64,000 nt of DNA from the NCBI GenBank assembly GCA_900319645.1, contig ONPG01000003.1, positions 248,001-312,000 of the forward strand. The letters are read 5' to 3'. The notes beneath the pieces are model-generated. The model made no database searches. It was not told where the DNA came from and saw only the letters and a program-made list of their open reading frames with translations. Shown in pieces: positions 31,801 to 37,539 of the stretch. A program made the translations under genes and the position numbers. The DNA is from an uncultured Bacteroidales bacterium (GTDB lineage: Bacteria > Bacteroidota > Bacteroidia > Bacteroidales > Paludibacteraceae). The stretch's first letter is position 1, and each line of letters begins with the position of its first letter.

Positions 31801-32795
31801 ATCTTCTTCTTTTGGGTGTATTTCTCCGGCGTTACAGCAAAGTTTGTATTGTATTGCTTATAATCCTGCTCGTCGTACGCGAAAAAATACGAATCCGGGC
31901 AAATAGAAGTCAACGGATCATTCAGTATATACAAACGGAAAATTGTACGCGGGGTGTTATGGTGTTTATCTTTATTACCAAAAGCATACAATGCCTGACC
32001 CGGTAGAGCCTCTGCTTCATTGTTACTATACTGTATAGTTTTAAGAGTTTTATTGAAACCAACCAATGAAGCATTGGTGTAAGAATAAGGAGCGTTGCCT
32101 CGCGGGATATCCAACCAATAGACTTCGCGATAAGGCAGACCTAAGAAACCATAACCCTTCTCTCCATTGAATCGACCTTGGGCATCTTGATCCGTTCTGC
32201 CCTCCAGGGCTGTTAATCTTTTATTCGGGTCAAACGTGGTTACGGTTGAGTAGTTCGTCGGTACGACAAAGACGGCGTTACAGATATTTTTATTATCCTT
32301 TTCTCTGGTCAAATTGCCTCGATACATGTGCGCTTTTCCCGGATAGGTAAGCAATGTATAGGAATCTCCATCGGGGTTGGTACTCCACATCGTATAGGCG
32401 ATGCCATCTATTGGATAGAGAGCACCTGAACCACTGTTGCGGAATGGTACCGGGGCGTCTATCGTCCAGATAGAAGTAGATGACGGCTCGGTTGCGTCGG
32501 GTGCTTGAGGAATCAACTTGAGGATGTTTCCTTTTCCTTGTGGCGCATCCCCATCTACATCCCAGTTCGTGTAGTTAAAATAGCCACCCGTATAACTCGG
32601 ATAATGGCACACGAAATACTCCTCTCCATTCACCATCGTGGACAGCAAAATCTTGTCACCCGGTTTAAGATTAACCACCAAACCTCCATCCGTCGGCGTA
32701 AAATCGTAAACGGCGCCAAAACTCTTTATTGGGAACAATACAAGGGCTAACAACAACACCCGAATTCCGAAAGTGCGCAAGCGATTCTCCTTCAT
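22818..32795 (-). CDS. Giant secreted surface protein (3325 residues)
   Basis: The start at 32795 gives a signal peptide (MKENRLRTFGIRVLLLALVL) and skips weak upstream codons. Modules with related cores recur (NGEEYFVCH near 50, DGKRYFLTH near 640, GGTRYFITA near 1190). Near 575-610 an InlB-type repeat is visible (GYNFRGWYTKAD). At about 2010-2240 a jelly-roll-like domain ends in DFIIDDMRIFA, as in carbohydrate-binding modules. The C-terminus reads AIKIVKDGHVLILRDGHVY, related to the tail of the GH53 enzyme and likely a secretion signal. No enzyme motif was found; it is probably an adhesin or matrix protein. One sixth of the window is this gene. Confidence 0.8.
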   Translation of the reverse strand: MKENRLRTFGIRVLLLALVLFPIKSFGAVYDFTPTDGGLVVNLKPGDKILLSTMVNGEEYFVCHYPSYTGGYFNYTNWDVDGDAPQGKGNILKLIPQAPDATEPSSTSIWTIDAPVPFRNSGSGALYPIDGIAYTMWSTNPDGDSYTLLTYPGKAHMYRGNLTREKDNKNICNAVFVVPTNYSTVTTFDPNKRLTALEGRTDQDAQGRFNGEKGYGFLGLPYREVYWLDIPRGNAPYSYTNASLVGFNKTLKTIQYSNNEAEALPGQALYAFGNKDKHHNTPRTIFRLYILNDPLTSICPDSYFFAYDEQDYKQYNTNFAVTPEKYTQKKKIYTIDRLVCMERLGETNYYMTDYMNVPMSDSTYYYVGYKNKYCSTDQGDAFNSQFDSIQTLKLQHMDIRAPRGAFGRMIVDTTQTSKQNLGVEFRPAGVFLKVDAGGGRYRNLEMHPEPGDTSWICNEMWTITDAYAALTIKATLYSGAEFSDEDEGFDIDGWSEYVVGNTVPLAGGGGTVTGGMTGWARVYTNKSTANGGLEFVRAEKDKYVRYDNNGHYGATLPNTHAKAEETRVVLSEPRLINGYNFRGWYTKADTTAGDGTWYKPGDVVDLSAFAGDSLILYAQAKYTGGISVALSFIHPTDGKRYFLTHPNSDAPRYATARHFTDWTNTYQGMANAENRDPKYMSTYLIVGNNTVCAECADGEYVLDPKREMVHGAVDSVMFYEHFMPAEEEYIGLYYVAGEFNKVLANNTWAGLFKSSKGWPDPMSPCIDSTKLFTTHYLDRNGEGKIQKNDFPDECGDTVYYNPATGYFDGSKSLVTNFTISGVGVVDEHYVVLPDTTVEWTDTITFGFHQDEAIENPVWSKLIGKQLMLQMMVGDKITYFHPNDNKIITEYTQMRLSSNYRLDETFEYIRDARVESLGEVVQDEDKPHMNDRLEKNYFGRLVTSGLNTPVVNVRYEGEYIDIIDTIRITLRPLGPNKIKEYYGRWKEGAPGLHIRPDGSRYRDIIVRTKTAHHGAVETKLVLTPENPVYNFSPLANASKQLNFTLAKVLSRQLHDIDENVLGEEILESEEVTSELHLASTLCSFTSEGASSSYFTIDKDKTVSDHITLVTKDDNTLGNNLDTLIISTNETVEGVNYPVRGRVPLMQASLEGAELIWSVMDGGTRYFITAGTGGLIFRRYTQDGSTLKQRDTKNALIKGSLDAANSSNRYITPWKYTYISQANQQLTLRTEYDVNLDFVINGSSEPDVASTGAATLTYEYTNVYVNSNANFEEQVILQFGADKWLKFTGGETPSLTLTTNKKEASVFSWGYLLQEYNLLNNGPYPDHSEAEFGYNSLDPVQIKTRYKAYKEYSMLLDNKVVYCCREDENDIADLIDPAPGKEWKTNCSITQIHDRRFDEGASGLSITTNRSTLITTITPSGDSPAGTTNVVDTLDVVISLQPGAPEYRFKDKWSSFTSVDDAHLKIPLIRKAYHQVPFDSVLCVVENDEYNYAFPPTITVDEDEHKFTLHTLRHVGENILDVDNHVVSSIRDSDSTADLTDAMDLTSIARAEVRLIDEYGNTPSWCEISGRTSNTITMRCKENGIRSPRVAYLYFAYVVNDGSHDRYVNFRLSVSQASLFKYDNNQTLHHSEGASGDPLDANGMQQVHENRRILYYYNPAATDYADQDVELPVRERSFYGWWRWFNLTPGSEDQDIADEYWVAPPRNTGKYNYPYRIIGDSVPDGKGGKKLVTQGRYTVFQYPSRNYGSKTDPPAKSPLVVPPTGKETVTYAVELSNYMDNLPVSMKYVNQIDTARLDTMEDIIEPTLSLREIFELRPWTEMAAQMENYKSPATGPFENEKYMEDHEIMAPTGNRLLLNTEQRYNYDNLRKGGHSESLLGYYMRDDNWETGGWSDARKDTMIWVAGWDAEALWYTYNPKTKTYERCSHRVTEGDDFLDVPAKSSIAEGREADTVYYCLRARSQKTTGTGDGEKTVDGDYYFNICRWKVIYHRPAKYGPLQENKVGGVDKAIITNDEIEQNYEVLEYLDFDYNKPGSDYHVYPHPLPWADATYGYSYPKTPALPDNRYHNDFAENFPNGGEYGIINRIPYSNFWHKMEQHGGAENGYMIYCDGMASAGQVAAISLETQLCEGQQMFFSGYVGNPSSQKDKANPNFLFSVQGWDDKADKWVDVTSYMTGDIQPSNKWSQIYFPISTKGSYEKFRVRIYNMASNFDGNDFIIDDMRIFASKPPLIAYQANTTCVEEGESDSLTHVVLRVDYQGFNNDKYNGKDVYYTVHKVKGTDTTFVPMVDGYINETRVPHKTESPKRDTIYGQIKMPPFHYEPQHDDSIFSNLSDLIYRFEHTDGATKFRMGYIYENVDDSIRPVLYVIHKAVMTAEANKSYKVRMSLSYRDLHNSICAMTSDLKVSNRMTLVLNGEEEPENVVVGMCANTTYDISLRVKGSLLRDSLAPVDINGSCMDDWLLYADTTDAKSLERYGYKYKDIKKVLTEILRCDPDGTTNANQFARNLSEVSRNEMVRIQGEQHVTLSDGVVAYTLLSDLVNNGYLTLYQSKMTATIASGDSVQYIIFPIVGTGSDAMLDMAVEVCPTPVFVKLKPTLGGDVPMKLGGFTRSEAEEKEPAVILADQITANSEIAIPVDAMDVQTALDTVVLLSTNDPEYREGIHFIRLLPDIKWEREMLRENYYETGDTIKLSPAPNSNYRMRPGYNYTFTIQMMTWGGFPTLSPSGCAVGSVPFTLSVVPDYVRWDPKSENGEWNNPDNWVGINQHNQPIHEDAHFVPLATTSVVIPPMTDGLPYPELTAPKVVGVVKKTGYQYNTCDSIRFMPGTAMANQQLLNYNGAVVDMTTPNETWALRSAPVTGMLSGDVFISNADQTGHTTPWEVGPFDARGRNATTGNASFWLSQYNRSAVHKGNNFNEDDTNYTAEADWTRVTNGMDLSLPAAYGWAIYTRTASGQDAIVRLPKNDDVYYYYTRSGEKVEDMYEHNLRSTRDTEADGSGKAGKLAYQTTAGSQSYTLSNAVDANMFVFGNPTMGYIDIWGFLADNSLKPEFDYINSSGEYITIGRDAAMLTSNTITNPERYLPPMHAIVVKMTDETTGQRLEVHLDTTRVVTKVSQVKPLSAPRRANAKGVKKGIMTVTAVNPASSRCTSRLLIGQGYHAAVIDGEDAMLTTVNIDNYSNTSAPATPFNIYASEGGYGLSIDLRDEVMNVPISFYMSELPFEPVTHLWFTGVNNIDGTLVLYDALMESEREIVDGIRIDIETPPVSHQARYYIRRKGFTPGEGPTNPITTGSDLIGGDEVNAIKIVKDGHVLILRDGHVYTMLGQQIQ

Positions 32796-32925
32796 AATCA
32801 TAACTTTTTCAATCATACAATCTATAAACAATACTAATACTCAAAACTCTCTGTTTGCTCCTTTTTACAGGCAAACAAGAGAGGCGAAACTTTATATACT
32901 TAGGTATATACAAAGAAATTTGCCG

Positions 32926-32957
32926 CAAAGTTACGACATTTTTTTGACCAATGCAAA
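32926..32957 (-). promoter_or_regulatory. Promoter of the giant-protein operon
   Basis: Minus strand: TTTG (32957-32954), 20 bases, TAACTTTG (32933-32926). The leader is about 120 bases. I see nothing else in 32832-33084. Confidence 0.8.
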
Positions 32958-33084
32958 TATTTTTGTCGAAAAATGCGTAATAATGTCATATTGCAACATA
33001 GACTTGTCAATTTTTCACACTTTTTTTCTTTTTGTAGAAACAAATTGAAGACAAAATAAAAAGTGAGCGAAATCGGAAAGAGAG

Positions 33085-33123
33085 AAAAACAAAAAGTGAG
33101 ACGATTCTCACGAACCGTCTCAC
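33085..33123 (-). terminator. Terminator of the tRNA array
   Basis: On the minus strand GTGAGACG, a 12-base loop, CGTCTCAC, then TTTTTGTTTTT. About 40 bases after tRNA-Leu(GAG). Confidence 0.85.
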
Positions 33124-33161
33124 CCCATCAGTATGAAACAAAAACTTTACTTTCTCTTGCG

Positions 33162-33245
33162 TGCGCAGGATGAGACTCGAACTCACACGATCTTGCGACC
33201 ACTACCCCCTCAAAGTAGCGTGTATACCAATTTCACCACCTGCGC
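33162..33245 (-). tRNA. tRNA-Leu (GAG)
   Basis: 84 bases with a long variable arm; acceptor GCGCAGG pairs with CCTGCGC. Anticodon GAG in loop TTGAGGG. CCA not encoded. Third gene of the array. Confidence 0.9.
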
Positions 33246-33313
33246 GTCGCGTTCGGCAACAAGGTCGCATTGACTGACCGCGCAGCGGTCATTAGGGCGA
33301 CTTGTGCCTCCGC
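33246..33313 (-). other. Leader hairpin element before tRNA-Leu(GAG)
   Basis: On the minus strand GCGGAGGCA and TGCCGAACGC form the same outer stem as before tmRNA. The inner stem CAAG-TCGC pairs with GCGA-C-CTTG, with the bulged C and single T in the same places but different bases. The apex is TGACCGC-TGC-GCGGTCA. Confidence 0.75.
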
Positions 33314-33372
33314 TCTCCCCAAAAATTAAAATTTTCGGGGACCCCATAAAGGGGCAATTTAAAAGATCACTG

Positions 33373-33454
33373 TGCCCAGAACAGGACTCGAACCTGCACA
33401 CCTCGCGGCATGCGCACCTGAAACGCACGCGTCTACCAATTCCGCCATCTGGGC
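33373..33454 (-). tRNA. tRNA-Leu (CAG)
   Basis: 82 bases with a long variable arm; acceptor GCCCAGA pairs with TCTGGGC. Anticodon CAG in loop TTCAGGT. CCA not encoded. Second gene of the array. Confidence 0.9.
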
Positions 33455-33524
33455 GCGCTTGCATCAATACTTCGCGTGACTCGCGGCATGCCGCTCGATT
33501 ACGCCTATGTATTGTGCTACGCTT
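33455..33524 (-). other. Diverged leader hairpin before tRNA-Leu(CAG)
   Basis: Minus strand: GCG-TA-GCA-CAATAC pairs with GTATTG-A-TGC-AAG-CGC, which abuts the tRNA with no spacer. The layout (outer GCG/CGC, internal loop, GCA/TGC, one-base bulge, inner stem) matches the other elements though the sequence differs. A GCGGCATGCCGC palindrome lies inside. Confidence 0.6.
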
Positions 33525-33570
33525 TTCGGTCTGCAAAACTGCGTTTTACATCCCGAGGTTTGTTGGACCC

Positions 33571-33592
33571 TTTTTTGTCGTACGACAAAAAA
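33571..33592. repeat. 22-base perfect palindrome after tRNA-Gly
   Basis: Six T, GTCGTACGAC, six A, reading the same on both strands. It starts a few bases after the tRNA-Gly 3' end, inside the array. It could be a processing hairpin, a weak terminator or an operator. Confidence 0.7.
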
Positions 33593-33597
33593 AAAGG

Positions 33598-33670
<73 letters not shown>

Positions 33671-33758
33671 AAAACTTTCTTTTAAAACTACTCTCTAAAA
33701 GATCGCTTGCCTTCGTCCTTTCGAGAGGTAAAAACTCCTTCATTTCCGAAAGCGGGTG

Positions 33759-33790
33759 CAAAAGTACTGCTTTTTTTTGACATGACCAAA
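33759..33790 (-). promoter_or_regulatory. Promoter of the tRNA-Gly/Leu/Leu array
   Basis: Minus strand: TTTG (33790-33787), 20 bases, TACTTTTG (33766-33759). Spacer again contains TCAAAAAAAAGCAG. Between this and the rpsF promoter (33791-33989) I see only A/T-rich sequence. Confidence 0.87.
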
Positions 33791-33989
33791 TATTTTTGAA
33801 AAAAAATGCAAAAAAAATGCATTTTCTTGTTTTTTTGCCCCAAAATCGGGTAAAAAAGGGTGTTTTCGGGTCCAATTTGTATCCACTCGTCCTCCGCTCA
33901 TCGTCGGCTTAACGTCGGCTCCATGTTATGTTGTTAACCAACAAAAGATGCTAAAAAAAGATGTCAAAAACAAAAAAAATGCGAAAAAA

Positions 33990-34021
33990 TTTGGTCATGT
34001 CAAAAATTTGTTGTAATTTTG
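33990..34021 (+). promoter_or_regulatory. Promoter of the rpsF operon
   Basis: TTTG (33990-33993), 20 bases, TAATTTTG (34014-34021). Spacer starts GTCATGTCAAAAA, like the divergent tRNA array promoter. The leader is about 80 bases. Confidence 0.85.
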
Positions 34022-34110
34022 CACGCTTTTTCGCCACGTGTGCATACACATACACGGGCGGATACGCACAAGTAAACATTATTAATAATTAAATCATCCA
34101 ATTTACTACA

Positions 34111-34461
34111 ATGGTAAATCATTATGAAGCTGCCTTCGTTTTGACACCCGTTTTGTCTGAGCCGCAGACAAAGGAGGCAGTAGAAAAATTCGAGAATCTT
34201 CTCACGCAGAACGGCGGTACCGTTTTGAACCGTGAGGAGTGGGGCTTGAAGCAGCTTGCTTACCCTATCCAAGGTAAAAATTCGGGATTCTACTTCATTC
34301 TTCAGTTTGACGCAGAGCCCGCAGTAATCGCTACCCTCGAGACCGAGTTCCGTCGTGACGAGCGCGTGATCCGCTTCCTGACGACCCGTCTTGACAAGTA
34401 CGCATTTGAGTACGCCGAGAAGCGTCGTGGTAAAAAACAATCTAACAATGAGGAGGCTTAA
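34111..34461 (+). CDS. rpsF: 30S ribosomal protein S6
   Basis: A 116-residue protein of the 30S platform that binds 16S rRNA as a heterodimer with S18. It starts [19 protein letters not shown] and keeps the family core [16 protein letters not shown] and [15 protein letters not shown], with a charged C-terminus ([13 protein letters not shown]). First gene of rpsF-rpsR-rplI, the standard order in Bacteroidota; rpsR follows after two bases. Autoregulation by an S6:S18-binding leader is known in many bacteria; the 80-base leader here was not checked for that fold. Confidence 0.97.
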   Translation: MVNHYEAAFVLTPVLSEPQTKEAVEKFENLLTQNGGTVLNREEWGLKQLAYPIQGKNSGFYFILQFDAEPAVIATLETEFRRDERVIRFLTTRLDKYAFEYAEKRRGKKQSNNEEA

Positions 34462-34463
34462 TC

Positions 34464-34730
34464 ATGGCACAGAATGACGAAATCCGCTATCTGACTCCGC
34501 AACAGACGGACCAGAAAAAGAAAAAGTACTGCCGTTTCAAGAAGAGCGGCATCAAGTACATCGATTACAAAGATCCTGAGTTCCTCAAGAAGTTCCTGAA
34601 CGAGCAGGGCAAGATCCTTCCCCGCCGTATCACCGGTACTTCGCTGAAGTTCCAGCGCAAAGTGGCTCAGGCGGTTAAGAAAGCACGCCACCTGGCTCTG
34701 CTGCCTTACGTAACCGATATGATGAAGTAA
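34464..34730 (+). CDS. rpsR: 30S ribosomal protein S18
   Basis: An 88-residue, strongly basic ribosomal protein. [20 protein letters not shown] and [20 protein letters not shown] are the conserved S18 segments; [14 protein letters not shown] ends the fold. Partner of S6 on the 30S platform. Two bases separate it from rpsF and 33 from rplI. Confidence 0.97.
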   Translation: MAQNDEIRYLTPQQTDQKKKKYCRFKKSGIKYIDYKDPEFLKKFLNEQGKILPRRITGTSLKFQRKVAQAVKKARHLALLPYVTDMMK

Positions 34731-34763
34731 TTGTTTAACCGACTTAATTGAAAGGAAAAAATT

Positions 34764-35207
34764 ATGGAAGTAATTCTGATTCAAGACCTTGCAAACCTCG
34801 GTTTCAAGAATGACATCGTAAAAGTACGCGACGGCTACGGACGCAACTACCTTCTGCCGCAGAAGATTGCTATCATCGCCAACGAGAGCAACCGCAAGCA
34901 GTTGGCAGAGAACCTGAAACAGCAGGCTCACAAAGCCGCAAAAATCCTGGCTGACGCTCAGGCACTCGAGGCTAAACTGGCTGAGACCGTAATCGAGGTA
35001 AAAGTAAAAGCAAACGAAGACGGCAAGATCTTCGGTACCGTTACCACGCAGAACATCTCTGACGCACTCAAAGCACAGGAGATCCTGATCGACAAGAAGG
35101 TGATCACCATCGCCGAGCCGATCAAGCAACTGGGTGAGTACACCGCACAGGCTCGTCTCCATCGTGAGGTTAAAGCTGACATCAAACTGAATGTAGTAGC
35201 TGAGTAA
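34764..35207 (+). CDS. rplI: 50S ribosomal protein L9
   Basis: A 147-residue protein with the L9 N-terminal RNA-binding domain (MEVILIQDLANLGFKNDIVKV ... YGRNYLLPQKIA), a long connecting helix (about residues 43-75) and the C-terminal domain (GKIFGTVTTQNISDAL). L9 spans between neighbouring ribosomes and helps maintain the reading frame. Last gene of the rpsF operon; a repeat-filled gap separates it from rpmE. Confidence 0.97.
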   Translation: MEVILIQDLANLGFKNDIVKVRDGYGRNYLLPQKIAIIANESNRKQLAENLKQQAHKAAKILADAQALEAKLAETVIEVKVKANEDGKIFGTVTTQNISDALKAQEILIDKKVITIAEPIKQLGEYTAQARLHREVKADIKLNVVAE

Positions 35208-35214
35208 AATTGAT

Positions 35215-35350
35215 TTACGATAGGACGATTGACGATTGAACGAATGATTGTTCAATTGAAGAAATTGTTCGATGATCCGCTATAAATCGTCAATAAAATA
35301 AAATCGTCAATAAATCGTAAATCGTAAATCGTTAAATCGTCAATTAAAAA
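35215..35350. repeat. AAATCGT / GTCAAT word repeats
   Basis: Tandem, slightly varied words (AAATCGTCAAT, AAATCGTAAATCGT, ACGATTGACGATTG) fill nearly the whole rplI-rpmE gap. Confidence 0.8.
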
Positions 35351-35361
35351 TTTGATTTTTT

Positions 35362-35616
35362 ATGAAAAAAGGAATTCATCCGGAAAACTACCGCGTAGTG
35401 GTTTTCAAAGATATGTCTGACGGTACTCAGTTCTTCAGCCGCTCTACTGCTGCCACGAAGGATACCATCGAAATCGACGGCGTTCAGTATCCGCTGATCA
35501 AGCTCGAGATCTCGAACACGAGTCACCCGTTCTACACCGGTAAATCCAAACTGGTGGACACCGCTGGTCGTGTGGACAAATTTATGTCTCGCTACGGCAA
35601 TCGCACTCGCAAGTAA
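35362..35616 (+). CDS. rpmE2: 50S ribosomal protein L31 type B
   Basis: 84 residues; MKKGIHPENYRVVVFKDMSD and SSHPFYTG-like NTSHPFYTGKSKLVDTAGRV are the family marks. The zinc-binding Cys residues of type A L31 are absent, so it is the type B (zinc-independent) form standard in Bacteroidota. A strong terminator follows. Confidence 0.95.
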   Translation: MKKGIHPENYRVVVFKDMSDGTQFFSRSTAATKDTIEIDGVQYPLIKLEISNTSHPFYTGKSKLVDTAGRVDKFMSRYGNRTRK

Positions 35617-35628
35617 TCATTGCGACCA

Positions 35629-35667
35629 AATACGGGCGGGCATTTTGTCCGCCCGTATTGTTTATTT
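35629..35667 (+). terminator. Terminator after rpmE2
   Basis: AATACGGGCGG / CCGCCCGTATT, an 11-base perfect stem around a 9-base loop, then GTTTATTTTC. Confidence 0.88.
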
Positions 35668-35709
35668 TCACTTACCAACACATCGTTATTCCGGTAAAAC
35701 GTAATCGCT

Positions 35710-36498
35710 ATGCAAAACACACAACTCTGGCGCGCCCTCGGCCGCAATTTCATCATCTCCATCATCCTTTTCGGAGCCTTGTTAGGACTCCTCTGGCTCG
35801 TGGAATGGATCCTCAATTGTCAATTGTCAATTGTCAATTATCAATTACTCAAGTGGAGCAATCCCGCCTGGGTGGTCGGTATTCCCGCCTCCGTCATCGG
35901 CGTAGCCTATATCCTTACCGTGCGCGACCCGCACAACTACACCGGCTTCTATGCCGGCATCGTCATGTCTTTCCTGCTGGGCATTCAGTTCCTGCTGCAA
36001 CAGCAATACGATAGCACTTTCCTCTATTTCTTCGTCTTCATCCCCTTCCAGATGATGTCGATCTACAAATGGAGCCGCAACAAAAACGACGGAGGAGCCA
36101 GCTTCGAGCCGAAGTTCCTCGACACCCCGCGTCTGATACTCTCTGTCGCCATGCTCATCTTCATCACAGCAGGCGACTTCCTGATTATGAACTACGCCAT
36201 CAACGGCTCACTCTCCTTCAGCAACGGACGCGAAGTGATCATCCTGCTCCTCAACGGACTGCTCATCTCCTCCTCTTTCCTCGCCAACTACTGGCTCATC
36301 TACCGCAAAACCGACTCGTGGATATACTGGCTCATCTATAGCCTTGCCGGCATCGGGCTGTTTATCCTCATCGGAAACGTCTTCTCCATCGTCCTCTTCA
36401 CGTTCTTCCTCGTCATCAACATGACAGCAGGACTCGCCTGGATCAAGGCCACCAAACCGGAGAATATGGGCTGGCTGGCAATGTTTAATAAAGAATAA
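35710..36498 (+). CDS. PnuC-like nicotinamide riboside transporter with a repeat insertion
   Basis: A 262-residue protein with seven or eight hydrophobic helices. The C-terminal half fits the PnuC family, importers of nicotinamide riboside and related vitamins (FLANYWLIYRKTDSWIYWLIY corresponds to the substrate-binding Trp and Asn segment). The substrate could also be another vitamin of the PnuC superfamily, such as thiamine or riboflavin. Residues 37-48 (LNCQLSIVNYQL) come from a tandem CAATTGT repeat inserted in frame in the first loop. Confidence 0.75.
   Translation: MQNTQLWRALGRNFIISIILFGALLGLLWLVEWILNCQLSIVNYQLLKWSNPAWVVGIPASVIGVAYILTVRDPHNYTGFYAGIVMSFLLGIQFLLQQQYDSTFLYFFVFIPFQMMSIYKWSRNKNDGGASFEPKFLDTPRLILSVAMLIFITAGDFLIMNYAINGSLSFSNGREVIILLLNGLLISSSFLANYWLIYRKTDSWIYWLIYSLAGIGLFILIGNVFSIVLFTFFLVINMTAGLAWIKATKPENMGWLAMFNKE
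35812..35851. repeat. In-frame CAATTGT repeat in the pnuC-like gene
   Basis: Four tandem TCAATTGT/TCAATTAT words, encoding about 13 residues between the first two membrane helices. Confidence 0.8.
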
Positions 36499-36556
36499 AT
36501 CGAAATATCGGTATATCGACATATCGGTATATCGAAATATCGAAATATCGAAGATT
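36499..36556. repeat. ATATCGAAATATCGGT tandem words
   Basis: Seven copies of an 8-base ATATCGRW-type word occupy the whole gap between the pnuC-like and RluA-family genes. Confidence 0.85.
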
Positions 36557-37528
36557 ATGATAAAACGCAAACAAGACACCGTATTGAAAGTCACCGAACC
36601 GGCTGCACTCATGGATTTCCTGATTGCCAAAATGGGCGGTATGGCCAAGTCCTCAGTCAAACAACTGCTCGGACAGCGTCGCGTCAAAGTGGGTAACGCC
36701 GTACAGACCCGGCACGACTACGCCCTCCAACCCGGCGACACCGTTACCGTCTCTTCCGGACGCGGCAACTCCCAACTCACCCACCCCAAACTGCGCATCG
36801 TCTATGAGGACGACGACCTCATCGTGGTCAACAAACAGCCGGGCCTGCTTACCGTAGCCGCTACGCCCGGTTCCTCCGAGACCACCGCGTTCTCTATCCT
36901 GCGCGCGTACGTAAAAAAACAGAACGCGCGCGCGGGCGTGTACGTAGTGCACCGGCTCGACCGTGAGACATCCGGCCTGCTCGTCTTCGCGCGCTCCGAA
37001 CAACTGCAACACTATATGCGCCAATATTGGCGTGATTTGGTCACCGAGCGAACCTATATAGCCCTCGCCGAAGGAGTCCTCACACCTCCCGAAGGCAAGA
37101 TCACCACATGGCTCACCGAGGACAAACGCAACGCCGTGGTCTATTCCTCGCCCGTGGACGACGGTGGCGACATCGCCATCACCAACTACAAGGTACTCAA
37201 AACTTCACAAACCCCACCTCAACCCTCCCCACAAGGGAGGGAGAATGGGCGGCTCATCTCCTCCCTTGAGGGGAGGTCGGGAGGGGTTGTTTATTCCCTC
37301 GTCGAATTGCATTTGGAAACAGGCCGTACCAACCAGATCCGCGTCCACCTCGCTTCCAAAGGTTGTCCCGTGGTGGGTGACCGCAAATACGGCCACGGCA
37401 ACGAATCCAGCCCTATCGACCGCCTCTGCCTGCATGCCAAAGTGCTGGAGTTCATCCACCCCGTGACTGAGAAGAAAGTCCGTTTCGAGTCACCCGTACC
37501 TAAAGAATTCAACAGAGTGTTACAATAA
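36557..37528 (+). CDS. RluA-family pseudouridine synthase with an in-frame palindromic insertion
   Basis: Isomerises uridine to pseudouridine in rRNA or tRNA. An S4 RNA-binding domain covers about residues 10-70 (VKQLLGQRRVKVGNAV); the catalytic domain follows with the active-site Asp in HRLDRETSGLLVFA (about residue 136) and closing motifs GRTNQIRVHLAS and GDRKYG. The target base cannot be read. Residues 215-245 (SQTPPQPSPQGRE to SSLEGRSGG) have no counterpart in the family and are encoded by an inverted-repeat unit at 37207-37290. The insertion lies in a loop before YSLVELHLETGRT and need not destroy activity. Confidence 0.9.
   Translation: MIKRKQDTVLKVTEPAALMDFLIAKMGGMAKSSVKQLLGQRRVKVGNAVQTRHDYALQPGDTVTVSSGRGNSQLTHPKLRIVYEDDDLIVVNKQPGLLTVAATPGSSETTAFSILRAYVKKQNARAGVYVVHRLDRETSGLLVFARSEQLQHYMRQYWRDLVTERTYIALAEGVLTPPEGKITTWLTEDKRNAVVYSSPVDDGGDIAITNYKVLKTSQTPPQPSPQGRENGRLISSLEGRSGGVVYSLVELHLETGRTNQIRVHLASKGCPVVGDRKYGHGNESSPIDRLCLHAKVLEFIHPVTEKKVRFESPVPKEFNRVLQ
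37207..37290. repeat. Palindromic CCCTCCC element inserted in a coding sequence
   Basis: Two roughly 32-base arms in opposite orientation (AACCCC ... AAGGGAGG), each with its own small hairpin, flank a 15-base centre. Related single copies occur at about 17299-17335 and 59255-59292. Confidence 0.75.
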
Positions 37529-37539
37529 TTCAAACCACT

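Noticed and set aside
33085-33123. Riboswitch or attenuator
   Set aside because: A simple stem with a T-run on the minus strand after the last tRNA; a terminator explains it.
35215-35350. Possible CRISPR array
   Set aside because: Repeat words are 7-11 bases, imperfect and without unique spacers or cas genes.
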